A stretch of DNA of 64,000 nt from Clostridium chromiireducens (GCF_002029255.1 NZ_MZGT01000004.1:62001-126000); one strand, 5' to 3'; numbered from the stretch's first letter, positions 18,835-28,633 are shown. Translations and numbers: made by a program. The notes: generated by a model from the letters alone, not told the origin.

Positions 18835-21777
18835 TTAATTCTTTGATTCAATATTTATTAATATGTTTGATATTTTATCAATAAAGTTTCGAATATCGAT
18901 TGGTTTAGTAATATAGTCTGTAAAGCCAAGTCGCATGCCTCTTTCTATATCGCTAGGCATAGCATGAGCACTTATGGCAATAACAGGTATTTCACTAGTA
19001 TCATTACATATTTTAAGGTTTTTGAAGACCTCATAGCCATCTATTCCGGGTAGATTAATGTCCAACAAAATAAGATCAGGTTTATGAGCTATAGCTAAAT
19101 CCATGCATAGTTCTCCAGAAGTTGCAGAAAGCATTTTTAGTTTACAAATTTGGCTCAGAACACGTTCCACAAGTCGTAAATTCGCAGGATTATCTTCTAC
19201 ATATAGTATCTTATAAACTTTATCTTCAGAAAAAGAATTATTGTTTTCTATTGATAAACCGCTTTCAGAATTGTGCATAAAATCAGATTCCACATAAGGA
19301 AACTCAACCCAAAAGTGACTACCTAAATTTTTTTCACTAACGACATGTATTTCGCCATTCATTAATCCAGCAAGTTGTTTTGCTACTGCGAGTCCAATTC
19401 CAGTACCTTCAATCGTATTATTCATCTTATTTAAACGCTGAAATGGTTTGAATATTAACTTTAAGTCAGAACTTGATAAGCCGATACCAGTATCAATTAC
19501 GTGAAATCTACATTTATCATTAACACAATCTTGATAATAAACAACTTGGCCATGTTTTTTATTATATTTAATCGCATTAGAGAGTAAATTAATCAATATT
19601 TGTTTTAATCTTGTATGGTCTGCGGAAACAAATTCATTGGAGTTAGCTTCTGGATAAGTAATGATATCTATTCCATGTTGATCAGCAAAAGGTTTTATTA
19701 TAGCAAGAGTTTCATCCATTACTGCTTTAATTGGTACTGATTCAATTGATATACTTAATTTTCCAGATTCGATTTTAGCTAAATCTAGTATTTCATTTAT
19801 TAATTCAAGCAAATGTTTTCCTGCCTTTAGTATCTCGTCAACGCTTTGACTTTGAGAACTAGTCAAAGGTGATTCTGGATCTAATTGTAATATTTGGGAA
19901 AAACCTAAAATAGCATTAAGTGGTGTTCTAAGTTCGTGGCTCATGCTAGATAAAAATTCAGATTTAGCTCTACTTGCTTTTTCAGCTTCCTCTTTTGCGG
20001 AAATAATAGAACGCGCCATCTTTTTTTGATCTGTAATATCACGGGCTGATATTACCACTTTGCTTGAATCATTCAATTTTGGAGATATGCATGCTTGAAA
20101 CCATCTTAACCCAGAATTAGATTCAATATTAATGTCAAGATAAGCAGTTTCGTTCAACCGAATTACATGCTGAATTTTCTCGAGGGCGGCTTTAGATGTC
20201 TTTTTATCCAAAAGGTCATAAATAGAGCTAAAGTCTCCTTGTTCGTATAATTTATATAAATCTTGATATCTTTTAGACAAAAATGCGGTTATGTATCCAT
20301 TAGAATTTACTTCTAATATTAAATCATTAATGGAATTAACAAGGCATTTTAAGTCTATTTCCTTTTTTTTAAGTTTAGTTTGAGTTTCTAATAAGTTCTT
20401 ATTTGCTTCATCTAAGTTTTGTCCTAGTTTAAGCAGTTGAACTGATATATCTGTTAATTCATCTATATTTAATATAGGAGCTTTTGAAATATAATCACCG
20501 TCATCAATTCTTTGAATTATATTTTTAATTTCTAATAATGAATTAGAAAAAGTATAACTCATCTTTCGGGCTTTTTTAGAAAGAATAATAAAGAATATAA
20601 TATAAGATAATATTAATGTTGCGATAATAATCATGCCTATTTGATTTAAATCATTATGTAATTTATTAGAATCAGAATAAATATTTTTCTCTGGAACAAT
20701 TATGAGTAATTTCCAGTTTGTTCCTGAAATCGTATTCCAAGATGCAACCATAGATTCATCTTTATGCATAAAACTTGTGAAACCGGATAAATCATTATTT
20801 ATTTTATCTCTTAAAATAAATAAATCCTTAGACTTATATAAATTATAATTATCTTTAGACATAGGATTATCATTGTTGTATGATAATTCTTCTAGATCCA
20901 AGTGATTTTTATAATTATCAGTTAGTGTAATAATAGTACCGTTTTTTTCAATTAATAAACCATATCCATTCCAGGGAATATCCAAAGTTAAAATCTGATT
21001 TTTTATTGTATCCATAGATACATCAATACCGGCAAAACCTTCTAGAAAATCTTTGTTATAAACTGGACATATTGCAGAGGTTATTAAACCCTTACCACTT
21101 GGATCATGGTAAACATTTGTCCACTTTACTTTTTTTTCGGGATTATGTTCATTATGAGCCCCATAATAAAAATTAGAGGAACGTACATCTGCTAGATGAC
21201 CGTATTTTGAAATAATATTCGTGTAAGGATATGTAACATTCAAAGAATCAAATGAGTTAAAATATATAGAAGTAGAAAGTTGTTGAGTATTTTTTATGTC
21301 TATCATGAAATTTTTTAAGGTTAAAATTTTAGCAATTTTATCTTTTTTCAGTTTCATTTCTTTTGTAGACGATATGTTACTATAAAAAATTGATACATTG
21401 TCATCCTTAGAATTTTCTTTTGTATAATAAGTCCCATCTTCTGAGTAACTTAGGCTATCGTTATCCTCTTGACTTAATGAAGCTGATGAGGATAAAGCAT
21501 GTTGAAGTTTATTAGTAAAATATGATGTAGAATTTTCAATGCAAGACAGCTCATGGTTAATCAAATCAGTTTTTTGTTTTGCGATTTGTCCGAGTTCATT
21601 TTGTGCCTGTTCTTTGAAATAATCTATCGTTTTTTTCTGTGACAAAAAATCTGAAGTCAAATATATAGATATAAAAATTAATTCAACAACTATTAATGGT
21701 ATAAAGGCAGTGCGAATATAAGATTGCCAAATCCATTTATAAAGTGAAATATTTTCATGATTTTTTATTTTATTCAT
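18835..21777 (-). CDS. Hybrid sensor histidine kinase, Cache-PAS-HisKA-HATPase-REC
   Basis: The 980-residue membrane kinase has membrane segment 1 at about 17-40, a large extracellular double-Cache-like sensor (about 40-375), membrane segment 2 at about 378-398, a HAMP-like linker, a PAS domain (about 475-590), HisKA with SSMSHELRTPLNAILG, an ATPase domain with DTGIGL and GTGIGLAVAKQL, and a C-terminal receiver with LILLDINLPGIDGYE. The receiver requires an HPt step, which the next gene supplies. An extracellular small molecule is the likely signal. Start ATG 21777 follows GAGGTGG. Confidence 0.92.
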   Translation of the reverse strand: MNKIKNHENISLYKWIWQSYIRTAFIPLIVVELIFISIYLTSDFLSQKKTIDYFKEQAQNELGQIAKQKTDLINHELSCIENSTSYFTNKLQHALSSSASLSQEDNDSLSYSEDGTYYTKENSKDDNVSIFYSNISSTKEMKLKKDKIAKILTLKNFMIDIKNTQQLSTSIYFNSFDSLNVTYPYTNIISKYGHLADVRSSNFYYGAHNEHNPEKKVKWTNVYHDPSGKGLITSAICPVYNKDFLEGFAGIDVSMDTIKNQILTLDIPWNGYGLLIEKNGTIITLTDNYKNHLDLEELSYNNDNPMSKDNYNLYKSKDLFILRDKINNDLSGFTSFMHKDESMVASWNTISGTNWKLLIIVPEKNIYSDSNKLHNDLNQIGMIIIATLILSYIIFFIILSKKARKMSYTFSNSLLEIKNIIQRIDDGDYISKAPILNIDELTDISVQLLKLGQNLDEANKNLLETQTKLKKKEIDLKCLVNSINDLILEVNSNGYITAFLSKRYQDLYKLYEQGDFSSIYDLLDKKTSKAALEKIQHVIRLNETAYLDINIESNSGLRWFQACISPKLNDSSKVVISARDITDQKKMARSIISAKEEAEKASRAKSEFLSSMSHELRTPLNAILGFSQILQLDPESPLTSSQSQSVDEILKAGKHLLELINEILDLAKIESGKLSISIESVPIKAVMDETLAIIKPFADQHGIDIITYPEANSNEFVSADHTRLKQILINLLSNAIKYNKKHGQVVYYQDCVNDKCRFHVIDTGIGLSSSDLKLIFKPFQRLNKMNNTIEGTGIGLAVAKQLAGLMNGEIHVVSEKNLGSHFWVEFPYVESDFMHNSESGLSIENNNSFSEDKVYKILYVEDNPANLRLVERVLSQICKLKMLSATSGELCMDLAIAHKPDLILLDINLPGIDGYEVFKNLKICNDTSEIPVIAISAHAMPSDIERGMRLGFTDYITKPIDIRNFIDKISNILINIESKN

Positions 21778-21817
21778 AGAACCACCTCATGATTTTGCTT
21801 TTGTTTCAGAGAAATAA

Positions 21818-22198
21818 TCAGAGTATACTTTTTATCTTTGAAATTATATCATTGTAATTAAAGGGTTTAGTAATGAAATCCAAAGCACCTTTATCTAATG
21901 CTTTTTCATGATATTCTTTTTCGTTTTCAGCAGAAAGCATAATTATAGGCGTATTTTTGTAACTATTTGATAAATTTAAGGAATCAATTATTTCAAGACC
22001 ATCCATAAAAGGCATTCTAAAGTCAAGTAGAATCAAATCAGGTTCATATACAGAGTATAAATCTAATACCTGCCTAGAATCTGTTAAAGTTTTTATATTG
22101 CTATAACCAGATATTTTCAACATTTTTTCTAGAAGTAAAATGTTAGCGTTATTATCATCAACAATAAGAATTTTTGACATTAATTTATTTTTATCCAT
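21818..22198 (-). CDS. Stand-alone response regulator receiver protein
   Basis: The 126-residue receiver has DD in LIVDDNN, phosphoacceptor aspartate in LILLDFRMPFMDG and lysine in FITKPFN. No output domain is present. First in the operon with the hybrid kinase (40 bases apart) and HPt protein. GGGGAGG lies upstream of ATG 22198. It could be the terminal acceptor of the relay or a phosphate sink. Confidence 0.9.
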   Translation of the reverse strand: MDKNKLMSKILIVDDNNANILLLEKMLKISGYSNIKTLTDSRQVLDLYSVYEPDLILLDFRMPFMDGLEIIDSLNLSNSYKNTPIIMLSAENEKEYHEKALDKGALDFITKPFNYNDIISKIKSIL

Positions 22199-22576
22199 AA
22201 TAAAAAAACCTCCCCTAAATTTCCGGAAAAATCATCATAATACCCTAATATTTATAAATAATCAAACCCATCTGATATTAATATAACATATTTCGGGTGG
22301 ATTTTTAACTAAATATTAACTTTTTTTAAAAGGTATTTTGATAAATTATGTATACAAAATTATAATATGACATGCTGTTGTCTAATTATAATTGCTATAG
22401 TGAATTAAGTGATTAAAATTTAGATTAGTGAAAAGGGGAATTAAATGTGAAGTATAAAATTGTGCATTTAAAAGAAAATATAGTCTTGATTTCGAAGAAT
22501 ATAAAGGTGGCACCGAAATGAAAGAATCAGAAATAGATATATATATTTCAATAAATTAGATTAAAGAGGGGATAGA
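22199..22576. other. Divergent intergenic region
   Basis: It separates the minus-strand phosphorelay operon from the plus-strand radical SAM gene. It contains promoters by position only. AGGTGGCACCG at 22505-22515 slightly recalls a T-box core, but I see no specifier stem or terminator. A 13-codon frame at 22518 has no good support. Nothing else is visible. Confidence 0.4.
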
Positions 22577-23461
22577 ATGGAATTTATAGATGCGAAAACT
22601 ATTATATCAGGATATTGTGAGAGCAGCACTTGGTTTGGAAATAATTATAACATGAATATTTATAAAGGATGTTGTCATGGCTGTATTTATTGTGATAGTC
22701 GTAGTGAATGTTACAGAATAGATAATTTTGACATGGTTAGAGCTAAGAAAGATGCTCTTGCTTTGATAAACAAAGAACTTAGATCAAAGAAGAGAACTGG
22801 CGTAATAGGAACAGGGGCCATGAGTGATCCCTATAATCCCTTTGAAAAAGAGTATAAGTTGACAAGAGGTGCACTAGAACTTATAAATGCTCATGGCTTT
22901 GGGGTTTCTTTAATTACTAAGAGCGATTTAATTACAAGAGATATAGATATTTTAAAAAAGATATCAAGTCACTCACCAGTTCTTGTAAAGATAACGATAA
23001 CTACATCTAGTGACGAGCTTTCCAAAAAAATAGAATCTAACGTTTCAGCTTCTTCTAAAAGATTATCTGCAATAAAACAGCTTTCCGAAAATGGAATTTT
23101 TACGGGAATTTTACTTATGCCGGTTTTACCGTTTTTGGAGGATAATGAAGAAAACATAGAAGGTATTGTTAAGTTAGCCCATGAAAATGGCGCTAAATTT
23201 ATATACCCAGCTTTTGGAGTTACTTTAAGACAAAACCAGAGAGATTGGTACTATAAAAAATTAGATGAAAGATTTCCGGGAATTAAACAGAAATATATTG
23301 AAGAATTCGGAAATAATTATGAGTGTAGGTCACCAAAGGCAAATGCGTTATGGAAAGTATTTAAAATGGAATGTGATAGATTTGGAATATTGTACAGGAT
23401 GAATGATATTATTGAGGCATATAGAAAAGGTTATGGTAATAATCAACTTTCATTATTTTAG
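22577..23461 (+). CDS. SPL-family radical SAM protein
   Basis: The 294-residue radical SAM enzyme of the spore photoproduct lyase-like family has cluster-binding cysteines C32, C36 and C39 in YKGCCHGCIYC (C33 is extra). TGAMSDPYNP and the C-terminal region with WKVFKMEC support the assignment. Classical SplB is longer (about 340 residues) and acts on UV-damaged spore DNA. This shorter paralogue type is widespread in Clostridia, with substrate unknown, so I do not name it splB. GAGGGG precedes the ATG. A deleted palindrome element (copy B) follows. Confidence 0.85.
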   Translation: MEFIDAKTIISGYCESSTWFGNNYNMNIYKGCCHGCIYCDSRSECYRIDNFDMVRAKKDALALINKELRSKKRTGVIGTGAMSDPYNPFEKEYKLTRGALELINAHGFGVSLITKSDLITRDIDILKKISSHSPVLVKITITTSSDELSKKIESNVSASSKRLSAIKQLSENGIFTGILLMPVLPFLEDNEENIEGIVKLAHENGAKFIYPAFGVTLRQNQRDWYYKKLDERFPGIKQKYIEEFGNNYECRSPKANALWKVFKMECDRFGILYRMNDIIEAYRKGYGNNQLSLF

Positions 23462-23501
23462 AAATATAAATAAACAACTTATAGCTTAGACTTATGTCAT
23501 G

Positions 23502-23640
23502 ACTTACCGAAATAAGCAACATATTGTGTTTCGGTTTCTAGGAATTTTGATGGATTATTCTACGACTAGAAGTTGTACCATCAAAATTCCAATGAAACAC
23601 AGCAAACAATATGTTGCTTATTTATAGTAAAGTGATACAC
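23502..23640 (+). repeat. Dispersed long-palindrome element, copy B (internally deleted)
   Basis: It has the same outer arms as copy A (CTAGGAATTTTGATGG and the right end TAGTAAAGTGATACAC) and a good outer stem, AAATAAGCAACATATTG pairing with CAATATGTTGCTTATTT. The inner half is missing: after GACTAGAAGTTGTACC the sequence jumps to CCATCAAAATTCC, so the core TTGCACC/GGAACAAC pair is lost. It looks like deletion of one side of the inner stem. Confidence 0.8.
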
Positions 23641-23753
23641 TCAAAGTTAACAATTATGGATAGCTAATTTAATTATAAGTCTAATTTCCTTTTTAGTTAT
23701 CTATAAGTTTAAATTCTATGTGTATGTAGTTATAATAAAGTTAGGTGATAGAA

Positions 23754-24659
23754 ATGCAAATAAATAGATTATTTGAGATAGTATACATTTTATTGGATAA
23801 AAAAATAGTAACGGCAAAAGAACTTTCAAAGCACTTTGAAGTGTCAGTTAGAACAATTTATAGAGATATTGATATTTTATCAGGTGCAGGAATACCAATA
23901 TACACAAATAAGGGTAAGGGTGGGGGTATTAGTCTTATTGAAGATTTTGTTCTTAATAAATCAGTGTTATCTGAGAACGAGCAAAAAGAAATATTAATGA
24001 GCCTTCAAAGCCTAAGTGCTATGAAATATCTAGAAGTGGAACCTATTTTGAAGAAACTAAGTGCGGTTTTCAATAAGGAAAGCACTAACTGGATTGATGT
24101 AGATTTTTCGCAGTGGGGTAGCAATGATACTGAAAAGGAAAAGTTTAAAATTATAAAAGCAGCTATCCTTAATAGTGAGGTTTTAGGCTTTGATTACTTT
24201 AGTTCTTATGGAGAAAAGACTTCTCGCATTGCAGAACCACTAAAGTTAGTATTTAAGGGGCAAGGGTGGTATTTATATGCTTATTGTCGTCTTAAGGATG
24301 AATTCAGAATATTCAAGCTTAGAAGAATACATACCTTAGTTTTATTAAATGAAAACTTTAAAAGAGAAGTTCCAGCTAATATTTGGGAAGGGGCTGGTAA
24401 GTCTTATAACACTGAAATGGTAACTTTAGTGTTAAGAATAGATGAGAAAATGGCATACAGAATTTTTGATGAATTTGAACAAGAAAACATTATTAGAAAT
24501 AAAGATGGAAGCTATACGACAACTATTACATTTCCATCAGGAGAATGGATTTTTGGATATATAATGTCATATGGGGAGTATGCCGAAGTAATAGAACCTA
24601 AGAATATCAGAAAAGAAATAAAAAGAAAATTTGAAGAGTCTATAAAGAAATACTCTTAA
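23754..24659 (+). CDS. WYL-domain transcriptional regulator (YafY/DeoR-like)
   Basis: The 301-residue protein has an N-terminal winged helix-turn-helix (about 1-60; KKIVTAKELSKHFEVSVRTIYRDI), a WYL domain (about 135-205; WYLYAYCRLKDEFRIFKL) and a C-terminal extension (WCX). Such proteins sense ligands, often nucleotides, and repress or activate neighbouring genes. ATG 23754 follows TTAGGTGA; the GTG at 23745 lies inside that site. Its target is not evident. A GGDEF remnant follows, then unrelated small enzymes. Confidence 0.88.
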   Translation: MQINRLFEIVYILLDKKIVTAKELSKHFEVSVRTIYRDIDILSGAGIPIYTNKGKGGGISLIEDFVLNKSVLSENEQKEILMSLQSLSAMKYLEVEPILKKLSAVFNKESTNWIDVDFSQWGSNDTEKEKFKIIKAAILNSEVLGFDYFSSYGEKTSRIAEPLKLVFKGQGWYLYAYCRLKDEFRIFKLRRIHTLVLLNENFKREVPANIWEGAGKSYNTEMVTLVLRIDEKMAYRIFDEFEQENIIRNKDGSYTTTITFPSGEWIFGYIMSYGEYAEVIEPKNIRKEIKRKFEESIKKYS

Positions 24660-24675
24660 TATTTATAAAAAGAAT

Positions 24676-24823
24676 AATTCACGTAACAGTAAGTATAGGC
24701 ATTGTATGTGCTATAATTAAAGATGATACAATTGGTGTTGAAAAAATTATAAGCGAGGCCGATAAGCTTCTATATTATGCAAAGAATCATGGGAGAAATA
24801 AAGTATTCTCCTGTGAATTATAA
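24676..24823 (+). pseudogene. C-terminal remnant of a GGDEF diguanylate cyclase
   Basis: The frame ending at the stop codon 24821-24823 reads VTVSIGIVCAIIK, then EADKLLYYAKNHGRNKVF. These are the last two conserved blocks of a GGDEF domain. No GGDEF signature or start codon is present upstream, and the frame runs back into the end of the WYL gene. It is a leftover of a deleted gene. Confidence 0.75.
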
Positions 24824-24851
24824 ATTTAATTTTTGGAAGGAGATATGAAAA

Positions 24852-25196
24852 ATGCCGTTTATAGGATCAAAAATTAGCATGAAGATATCAGAAGAAAAGG
24901 AAGAAATTATAAAAAGAAAATTAGGTGAAGCAATACAATTAATCCCTGGAAAGAGTGAAACATTTTTGATGGTTGGGTTTGAAGATGAATATTCATTATA
25001 TTTCGCTGGAGAAAAGCTTGAAAAGGGTGCATTCATAGAAGTAAAAATATTTGGAAAAGCAAGTAAAGAGTCATATGCTGACTTAACTGCTGCAATCTGT
25101 AACATTTATGAAGAAGAATTAGAAATTCCTCAAAATAAAATATATGTTAAATATGAAGAAGTTCAAGACTGGGGTTGGAACGGAAAAAATTTTTAG
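24852..25196 (+). CDS. Tautomerase/MIF-family protein
   Basis: The 114-residue protein of the macrophage-migration-inhibitory-factor fold starts MPFIGSKIS, so proline P2 becomes the catalytic N-terminal base after methionine removal. The motifs ETFLMVGFEDEYSLYFAG and IYVKYEEVQDWGWNGKNF match bacterial phenylpyruvate-tautomerase-like members. The physiological substrate in bacteria is unknown. GGAAGGAG precedes the ATG. Confidence 0.85.
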   Translation: MPFIGSKISMKISEEKEEIIKRKLGEAIQLIPGKSETFLMVGFEDEYSLYFAGEKLEKGAFIEVKIFGKASKESYADLTAAICNIYEEELEIPQNKIYVKYEEVQDWGWNGKNF

Positions 25197-25240
25197 TATA
25201 AATAAGTAGTATTTATACTAAATAAAAGGGGGAGTTTAAT

Positions 25241-26020
25241 TTGATTATAGGAATTGCTCAAGTAGATATGGCGTGGGAAGATATCATTAGTAATATGACT
25301 AAATTTGAAAAACTAATAAAAGAGGCCGCTGAAAATGGTGTAGAGTTAATTTTATTTCCTGAAATGGCTTTGACAGGTTTTACCATGAATATCAACAAGC
25401 TCTCATTATCGGAAAGTGATATAGTAAGTTGGATTAGAAAGTTATCTTTGGATAATAACATAAGTATTGGATTTGGATATGCAATAAAGGTAGATGAAAA
25501 AGGCAAGAATAAATATACTATTATTTCAAATGAAGGAAATACTTTAGCTAGCTATACTAAAATACATCCATTTTCCCATGGTGGTGAAGATAAAAAATAT
25601 TATAGTGGCAATAATATAAGCAGTTGTGTAATAAATGAATTTAAAATAACTCCTTTTATTTGTTATGATTTAAGATTTCCAGAAATATTTCAAATAGCAT
25701 CTAAGGAATCTCATATAATAACCGTAGCAGCAAGTTGGCCCAAAGAAAGAGAAGAACATTGGCTGGCATTATTAAGAGCAAGGGCTATAGAAAATCAATG
25801 TTATATTATTGGAATAAATAGAGTGGGGATTGGCGGAGGCTTAGAGTATAATGGAGCATCAATTTTTGTAAACCCTAATGGGGAGATATTAAATGAACTT
25901 AGCTCAGAAGAGATGTTAATCATAAGAGATGTTAATATAAATGATATTATAAAGTCCAGACAGGAATTTGATATAAGGAAAGATAGAAGAGAAGCGATAT
26001 ACCAAATTATGAACAAATAA
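25241..26020 (+). CDS. Carbon-nitrogen hydrolase (nitrilase superfamily, omega-amidase-like)
   Basis: The 259-residue protein has the Glu-Lys-Cys triad in family context: E41 in LFPEMALTGF, K107 in SYTKIHPFSHGGE and C141 in PFICYDLRFPE. This subgroup (branch with omega-amidase/YafV) hydrolyses short amides such as alpha-ketoglutaramate. The start is TTG 25241 after GGGGGAG; no in-frame ATG is available before the conserved IGIAQ strand. It probably forms a loose operon with the tautomerase, which ends 44 bases earlier. Confidence 0.88.
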   Translation: MIIGIAQVDMAWEDIISNMTKFEKLIKEAAENGVELILFPEMALTGFTMNINKLSLSESDIVSWIRKLSLDNNISIGFGYAIKVDEKGKNKYTIISNEGNTLASYTKIHPFSHGGEDKKYYSGNNISSCVINEFKITPFICYDLRFPEIFQIASKESHIITVAASWPKEREEHWLALLRARAIENQCYIIGINRVGIGGGLEYNGASIFVNPNGEILNELSSEEMLIIRDVNINDIIKSRQEFDIRKDRREAIYQIMNK

Positions 26021-26178
26021 GCTCGAGGGTCTTAATAGTTGTAAAAAATAATGAAATTAGAAAAGCAGTGTAGGATTATGATATAATGTGATAAAAAAAT
26101 CTTTTATAAATATCATAAAAAGGTAGGTATTTTAATAGATAATTATTATGATTGAGTAATGAAATGGTAGGTAAAATG

Positions 26179-27207
26179 ATGCTAGATGATTTTGAACAAG
26201 AAGTTGATGAGAAAAAAATAATATTAAAAAAGAATATAAAGAGCGTAGGAAGTAATTGTGCAAAAATAATCTTGATATTAGCAATATCGACATATGGAAT
26301 AGCTTTTACAATTACATTTTTTATGAAGATGTTAGATGTGATTTTAAGCTCCATTGCAAACGGTGGAGTAAATAGCAGTTTTATTCCGAAATTTTCGCTA
26401 GATACATATAATTTCTTTGCGGGATATCTTCCATGCATATTAGGAGATATTATAGCAATTATTATAGCAGTGAGCACTACAGGAATAAGAATAAAACAAC
26501 ATATATTTACAAAGATAAAAGCATCTAAAAAGTTCATTTTTCTAGGAACTATATCTTGTATAGGAACAGGAATGGTTTCAAGTATATTGTACCTAATATA
26601 TGCAACAATCCTTAAAGGTGCTGGAATAACTATTCCTCAGCCAGATTTTAGTTTTCCAAAGCAGAATATTTATCTTGTTTTATTTTTGATGTACGTTTGT
26701 TTAATAGGACCTATTTTAGAAGAAATTATATTTAGAGGATTTATTCTTAACAGTCTAAAGAGATATGGAAATTTGACGGCAATTATCGTATCTTCAATTC
26801 TATTTTCTATGTTTCATCTAAATTTAGTTCAATTTGTTAATCCAATATTAATGGGAATTGTCTTAGCATTTATTGCTATAAAATCGGAATCTATAATTCC
26901 GTCCATAATAGCGCATGTATTTAATAATACAATAACTTTTATAATGTCAGGGATAACAATTATGAATTCTCCGCTAGTAGAAGGTGCAATTGAAGGAATC
27001 TATCTTTTTGTTGGAGTAATTGCACTTATATTATTTATTTACAATTTTAGAGAAGACTTTATGGAAGTTATAAGAGAAGATACTGCAATACTTAGTACAC
27101 AAGAGAAAGTAAGAGTTTCTTTTAGTGGAGGTTGGGCTGTAGCATATATTATTTTTTATGTTGCATTCATTGTTATTACTATGATAAGTAAGAATTTAAT
27201 AAAATAA
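26179..27207 (+). CDS. CPBP-family intramembrane metalloprotease
   Basis: It is a polytopic membrane protein of about 340 residues with eight or so segments and the Abi/CPBP glutamate motif GPILEEIIFRGFILN, FSMFHLN and a later HVFNN, together forming the intramembrane metal site. Substrates could be prenylated or peptide; a role in self-immunity to bacteriocins is possible elsewhere but no bacteriocin gene is visible here. Starts at 26152 (TTG), 26164, 26176 and 26179 are possible; I prefer 26179 from its spacing to TAGGT. Confidence 0.85.
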   Translation: MLDDFEQEVDEKKIILKKNIKSVGSNCAKIILILAISTYGIAFTITFFMKMLDVILSSIANGGVNSSFIPKFSLDTYNFFAGYLPCILGDIIAIIIAVSTTGIRIKQHIFTKIKASKKFIFLGTISCIGTGMVSSILYLIYATILKGAGITIPQPDFSFPKQNIYLVLFLMYVCLIGPILEEIIFRGFILNSLKRYGNLTAIIVSSILFSMFHLNLVQFVNPILMGIVLAFIAIKSESIIPSIIAHVFNNTITFIMSGITIMNSPLVEGAIEGIYLFVGVIALILFIYNFREDFMEVIREDTAILSTQEKVRVSFSGGWAVAYIIFYVAFIVITMISKNLIK

Positions 27208-27229
27208 TATTTGTGTAAAGATTTGTAAG

Positions 27230-27273
27230 AAGGGGAGATAAGTTTAATATATTGACTTATATCCTCCTTTATT
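27230..27273 (+). terminator. Terminator after the CPBP gene
   Basis: AAGGGGAGATAAGT (27230-27243) pairs with ACTTATATCCTCCTT (27255-27269) with a 1-base bulge, followed by TATTTAT. Confidence 0.7.
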
Positions 27274-27451
27274 TATACACAACTTATGATAATTGGTTAT
27301 TATATAAATATTCGAAGATTTTATTTGTGAAATATTATATGTAACTAATTACATTAGAGGAATTATAGATTAATGTTAAATTATTTTAGATATATTGACA
27401 TGATAAAATTGGATGCCTATAATTTAAGCATCGATTTAGAGGGGGATTAAT

Positions 27452-28633
27452 ATGGCGAATAAAGTATTATTATCAATAATAGAGAATTTAAATGAAGAAC
27501 TTATTGGAGTGTTTCATAAATTACATGAAAATCCTGAATTACCTAATGAAGAATTTCAGACTACAAAACTAATAAAAGATTTATTGAAAAGAGTGGACAT
27601 AGAAGTTCTTGATTTACCATTGGAAACAGGTATTGTGGCACAAATTAAAGGAAATCCAAAGGGTCCAGTTGTTGCTATTAGGTGTGACATAGATGCATTG
27701 CCAATTCAAGAGGAGACAGACTTATGCTATAAATCTAAAATAGACGGGATGATGCATGCTTGTGGTCATGATTTCCACATGGCCACAATTTTGGGAGCTG
27801 CTTATTTAGTAAAAAGACATCAGTCCTCATTAATTGGAACAGTGAAATTTATATTCCAGCCAGGTGAAGAAAGTGCAGATGGAGCTAAGAAAATTATATC
27901 CACAGGGGTTTTAGATGATGTAGATGCAATTTTCGGTATACACAACGTTTCAGATGCAGACGTAGGTGTTATGGGGATAAAAACTGGAGCAATGACTGCT
28001 GCTGTTGATAGATTCGAAATCAAAATCACAGGAGTCGGAAGCCATGCAGCTAAGCCTGAGAAAAGTATAGATCCTATAATAATCGCAAGTAATATAGTTA
28101 CATCATTACAAACAATCATAAGCCGTAATGTGGGACCTACAGAAAAAGCGCTTTTGAGTATAACTCATATTCAAGGCGGAAATACGTGGAATGTTATCCC
28201 TGAATCAGCTTATCTTGAAGGAACAGTTAGGACATTAGATGAAAATATACGTGAATTAATATCTAAAAGAATGAATGAAATGGTAACAGGAATAGCACAA
28301 TCCTTTGGTGGTAGTGCAGAGCTTATATGGCACTTTGGCTCACCGGCAACTAATAATAGTGAAGAGTGGGTAGATTTTAGTACTAAACTTGGAAAGAGAT
28401 TGGGATACAATGTTAAGCAGGCATCTATGGGATTAGAAGGCGAAGATTTTGCATATTATCAAAAGAATATACCAGGAGCGTTTATTACGGTTGGAACAGG
28501 AAAATCTTATGCACATCATCATCCGCAATATAAGGTAGATGAAAATGCGATCTTGAATTGCTCGAAATATTTCGATCAGTTGGCTGAAGGTGCATTGAAA
28601 GAAATTATAGATAAAAATTATAAACATAAATAG
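27452..28633 (+). CDS. M20-family amidohydrolase (N-acyl-amino acid/peptide deacylase)
   Basis: The 393-residue metallopeptidase-like amidohydrolase of the M20D group (IAA-amino acid hydrolase/hippurate hydrolase-like) has the metal motif MMHACGHDFHMA, QPGEESADGAKK for the bridging glutamates, GSHAAKPE in the dimerisation domain and HHHPQYKVDE at the C-terminus. It cleaves an acyl group from an N-acyl amino acid; the substrate cannot be told. A GAGGGGG site precedes the ATG. It stands alone. Confidence 0.9.
   Translation: MANKVLLSIIENLNEELIGVFHKLHENPELPNEEFQTTKLIKDLLKRVDIEVLDLPLETGIVAQIKGNPKGPVVAIRCDIDALPIQEETDLCYKSKIDGMMHACGHDFHMATILGAAYLVKRHQSSLIGTVKFIFQPGEESADGAKKIISTGVLDDVDAIFGIHNVSDADVGVMGIKTGAMTAAVDRFEIKITGVGSHAAKPEKSIDPIIIASNIVTSLQTIISRNVGPTEKALLSITHIQGGNTWNVIPESAYLEGTVRTLDENIRELISKRMNEMVTGIAQSFGGSAELIWHFGSPATNNSEEWVDFSTKLGKRLGYNVKQASMGLEGEDFAYYQKNIPGAFITVGTGKSYAHHHPQYKVDENAILNCSKYFDQLAEGALKEIIDKNYKHK

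Noticed and set aside
22505..22515. AGGTGGCACCG resembling a T-box core
   Set aside because: No specifier hairpin, no terminator and no aminoacyl-tRNA or amino acid gene downstream.
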